From: Oscillospiraceae bacterium | GTDB lineage: Bacteria; Bacillota; Clostridia; Oscillospirales; Oscillospiraceae | Assembly (NCBI GenBank): GCA_024404735.1 | Contig: JAKSPP010000001.1 | Coordinates: 1 to 35,069 of the forward strand | Length of the DNA: 35,069 nucleotides | Direction: 5' to 3' | Part shown: positions 32,881-35,069 of the stretch, piece by piece | Layout of the letters: every line of letters starts with the position of its first letter | How positions within the stretch are numbered: the first letter of the stretch is position 1 | Position numbers and translations under genes: made by a program | Notes under the pieces: model-generated | The model's input: only the letters and a program-made list of their open reading frames with translations | Told to the model about the DNA's origin: nothing | Databases searched by the model: none

Positions 32881-34569
32881 ATGAAAAAAGCATTATCCGT
32901 ACTGCTTGTTCTTGTGATGCTCCTTTCTCTGTGTGCCTGCGGCTCCGGTTCCAATGGCTCATCTGCCAAGGGCTCAAATGACAGCGATGATGAAAACCTC
33001 GGCGTTTATGAAATTAAAAAGGCTGTCAAGGGTGAAATATCCGTTGATGTTGATGACCTTTTTGAAGACGGTTTTACCATTGAGCTCAAGGCCAAGGGCA
33101 AGTGCAAGATGAACATCGACGGTCAGGAAGGCAAGGGCGAATGGGAGCTTAACGGAAAGAAAATCGAGATTTCCGGCAGCGGAGTTGAGTTCTCCGGTAC
33201 TCTCAAGAAGGGTATCATGACTCTCACCGACATTGAAGATTCCGGTATTGACATCATCCTTGTTCTTGATGGCGTTGACTATGAGGACGAAGACGCCCCC
33301 GCAAAGAAGGATGATAAGGACGGCAAGGATAAGGGCGAGACCCCTGCTGTTGCCGAGGAATCTATCGAGGGCACCTACGTCTTTACAGCTCTCGGCGAGG
33401 ATTACGAAGGCGTTCTTACACCTGATGCCATGGAGGAATTATTCGGTTCCGACGATTATGTCGATGCACGCATTGTTCTGAACAGTGACGGTACCGGTAC
33501 ATTCTCATTCGATGGCGAAGATGCCGATCTTGAATGGGATGAGACCAGCATTATTGTCGATGACGACCCCGCAGAATATGAAGTCAGAGGCAATGACCTC
33601 ATCCTTACCATCGATGATATGTTCATGGTATTCACCAAAGAAGGCAAGAAGAGCAAGCTTGATCTCATTGCTTACTTTGATGAGCTTGGCTACACATGGG
33701 ATGAGGATATTTATGAGTTTGTTGTAAATGGAGTTTCTCCCTTCACAGGAAGCAACACCAATCCCTCTTCCGGCACAACAACCGAAGGTCCCGCAGTTAC
33801 TTTCCAGGAGTATGTTGTTGTTGACAATGACAAGTGCACCGTCAAGATTACAGGCTTCGATCCCGCAGCAGGCTACTCCGGAAATCAAGTTGAGGTCAAG
33901 GTATATCTTGAGAACAAGACCTCCGATATGACTCTCAGATTCTCCACAGACTACTCCGCACTGAATGGTGTCAGCTCTTACTCCTCTCTTTACGAAGACG
34001 TTACCGCAGGCAAGAAAGCCAATGCAACTATTTCCTTCTGGGATACCGATGTCCTTCGTGAGAACGGAATGGACCTTTTCACCATCGTTGAAATCGGCCT
34101 CCGCGTCAGAGAAGCCGATAATTACAGCGCCGATCCTATTTTCGTCGGAAGCGCAACAATTTATCCCTATGGTGAGTCTGCCGCAAAGAAGTTTGAGAGA
34201 ATTCCCAATGCAAACGACCTTCTTCTCATTGACGAGGCCGGTTATTCCGTAACCATTCTCGACTTTGTCGAAAACGACTGGGGCGACATGGCCCTCGGTG
34301 TTTATGTTGAGAACAACACAGACAAAACACTCTATTTCACTACCGATAATGACGCACTTAACGGCTATATGGTAGATCCTTACTGGGGAGTTGAGGTAGC
34401 ACCCGGCCTGTCTGCATTCTCCGAAATCAGCTTTGATGAGGATGACCTTGCAGAGCTTAATATTAATTCCTACGCCGATATTGAAGAGTATGAGGCCACA
34501 TGGCGCATTATTGACGACAATACATGGACAGACCTTTACAAGGATGTCTGGACAATTACCTTCTCCTGA
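32881..34569 (+). CDS. Secreted lipoprotein built from two pairs of repeated domains, function unknown
   Basis: The protein has 562 residues. The signal peptide MKKALSVLLVLVMLLSLCAC puts the lipid on Cys20. Two similar small beta domains follow: residues about 41-125 (GVYEIKKAV...MTLTD) and about 164-265 (GTYVFTALG...MFMVFTK), each opening with G-x-Y and built from short strands with Gly/Asp turns, joined by a Lys/Asp-rich linker. Two C-terminal Ig-like repeats come next (about 313-425 and 447-562), sharing VYLENKTSDMTLRFSTDYSALNG / VYVENNTDKTLYFTTDNDALNG. It is acidic overall. No enzyme motif is visible; a surface or binding role is likely. It is monocistronic, with a strong promoter. Confidence 0.85.
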   Translation: MKKALSVLLVLVMLLSLCACGSGSNGSSAKGSNDSDDENLGVYEIKKAVKGEISVDVDDLFEDGFTIELKAKGKCKMNIDGQEGKGEWELNGKKIEISGSGVEFSGTLKKGIMTLTDIEDSGIDIILVLDGVDYEDEDAPAKKDDKDGKDKGETPAVAEESIEGTYVFTALGEDYEGVLTPDAMEELFGSDDYVDARIVLNSDGTGTFSFDGEDADLEWDETSIIVDDDPAEYEVRGNDLILTIDDMFMVFTKEGKKSKLDLIAYFDELGYTWDEDIYEFVVNGVSPFTGSNTNPSSGTTTEGPAVTFQEYVVVDNDKCTVKITGFDPAAGYSGNQVEVKVYLENKTSDMTLRFSTDYSALNGVSSYSSLYEDVTAGKKANATISFWDTDVLRENGMDLFTIVEIGLRVREADNYSADPIFVGSATIYPYGESAAKKFERIPNANDLLLIDEAGYSVTILDFVENDWGDMALGVYVENNTDKTLYFTTDNDALNGYMVDPYWGVEVAPGLSAFSEISFDEDDLAELNINSYADIEEYEATWRIIDDNTWTDLYKDVWTITFS

Positions 34570-34610
34570 TATCGCATAAGCTTATTTGAAACTGCATAGA
34601 CAATATAAAG

Positions 34611-34640
34611 CATCCCCCGCAGGAATACCTGCGGGGGATG
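34611..34640. terminator. Strong GC-rich hairpin between convergent genes
   Basis: A perfect 13-bp stem (34611-34623 with 34628-34640) has a 4-base loop. T-rich but interrupted tracts lie on both sides (TTATTATAAT on the + strand, CTTTATATT on the minus strand), so it can end both converging transcripts. Confidence 0.8.
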
Positions 34641-34672
34641 TTATTATAATATCGCTTTTTTAAGGGCTTAAA

Positions 34673-35069
34673 TCAGGGGAAAAGATTTCCGTAGCCGTAG
34701 CCATAGCTTCCGCCGTTACCAAAACTGTTCCCACGGTTTTCGCTTTGCTGGTTCTGCTGACTCTGGCGGTTCTGAGTATCTCCTTCAGAGGGAATCTCTT
34801 CATCGAAGATAACGGTAAAATCCATTTCAACTCCGCTTCTGTTAACCCTGATAACAGCTGAATCACCTGCCGAGTAGTTTTTCTTTGCGGCAATCAGGTC
34901 GGACATTGTAAGGGTTTCGGTGTCATCGATGGAAATGATGATATCACCGACCTTAAGACCGCATACCTCCGCACATGAGCCTTCTGTTATTCTGTTGATA
35001 TAAACGCCCTGAACCATATTGTAGTAGGAAGCGGCGCTCTTGCTTACTGTAACGGCCTCAATTCCCAGG
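34673..35069 (-). CDS. HtrA/DegP-like serine protease, C-terminal PDZ part; runs off the window
   Basis: About 131 C-terminal residues are visible: a PDZ domain (LGIEAVTVSK, then GVYINRITEGSCAEVCGLKVGDIIISIDD, SDLIAAKKNYSAGDSAVIRVNRSGVEMDFTV), as in HtrA-type trypsin-like proteases, followed by a Gln/Asn/Ser/Gly-rich tail ending YGYGYGNLFP. The protease domain and catalytic triad lie beyond the right edge, so activity cannot be judged. The frame stays open to the window end. Proteases of this type act on misfolded proteins at the cell surface. Confidence 0.82.
   Translation of the reverse strand, partial: LGIEAVTVSKSAASYYNMVQGVYINRITEGSCAEVCGLKVGDIIISIDDTETLTMSDLIAAKKNYSAGDSAVIRVNRSGVEMDFTVIFDEEIPSEGDTQNRQSQQNQQSENRGNSFGNGGSYGYGYGNLFP

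Overview
The window looks like chromosomal DNA from a Clostridia-type Firmicute, probably a gut Oscillospirales or Ruminococcaceae relative. The evidence is a type III glutamine synthetase, a glutamate synthase split into separate subunits, Gram-positive lipoprotein signal peptides with an L-C-A-C or F-A-A-C lipobox, strong GGAGG ribosome binding sites, sigma-A promoters and an L10 leader. This is inference from gene content, not a database match. There are no rRNA or tRNA genes, CRISPR arrays, transposases or phage genes.

Region 1 (1-9957) is a divergent nitrogen-assimilation locus. Leftward run glnN (glutamine synthetase III), an ammonium channel fused to a PII domain, and the start of asnB. 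Rightward run five genes that together make a modular glutamate synthase: glutaminase domain, FMN/Fe-S synthase, four-cluster ferredoxin, FAD/NAD(P) oxidoreductase and GXGXG domain. The 420-base space between the two operons holds back-to-back sigma-A promoters. Each transcript should begin a few bases before a hairpin with a six-base loop (A at 1, G at 4) whose 3' arm is also the 5' arm of an intrinsic terminator. The leftward leader carries two such units in tandem and the rightward leader one. The loops match the RNA target of ANTAR antiterminator proteins, but the usual pair of adjacent hairpins is not clearly present. This is the most interesting signal in the window.

Region 2 (9972-19983) is leftward: ridA, a complete oligopeptide ABC importer (oppA, B, C, D, F, plus a small membrane protein gene at the 3' end) and an oligoendopeptidase F gene just upstream. 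OppA and OppC are both oversized, with extra extracytoplasmic segments. The oppA-oppB gap contains an elaborate inverted-repeat element.

Region 3 (20091-23964) has a YebC/PmpR gene leftward and, divergently, an L10 leader with rplJ-rplL, then a sodium:alanine/glycine symporter gene under its own promoter.

Region 4 (24148-32766) looks like one six-gene rightward operon: a large solute-binding lipoprotein, two sugar-type ABC permeases, a giant HlyD/MacA-like adaptor, a two-helix protein with a MacB-like periplasmic domain but no FtsX permease, and a DUF554 membrane protein. No ATPase is encoded. The adaptor's central coiled coil has codon use unlike its flanks.

Region 5 (32781-35069) has a repeat-built lipoprotein gene with a near-perfect sigma-A promoter, convergent with the 3' end of an HtrA-like PDZ protease gene. 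The common theme is nitrogen, amino-acid and peptide acquisition by an anaerobic fermenter, but that the regions are co-regulated is inference.
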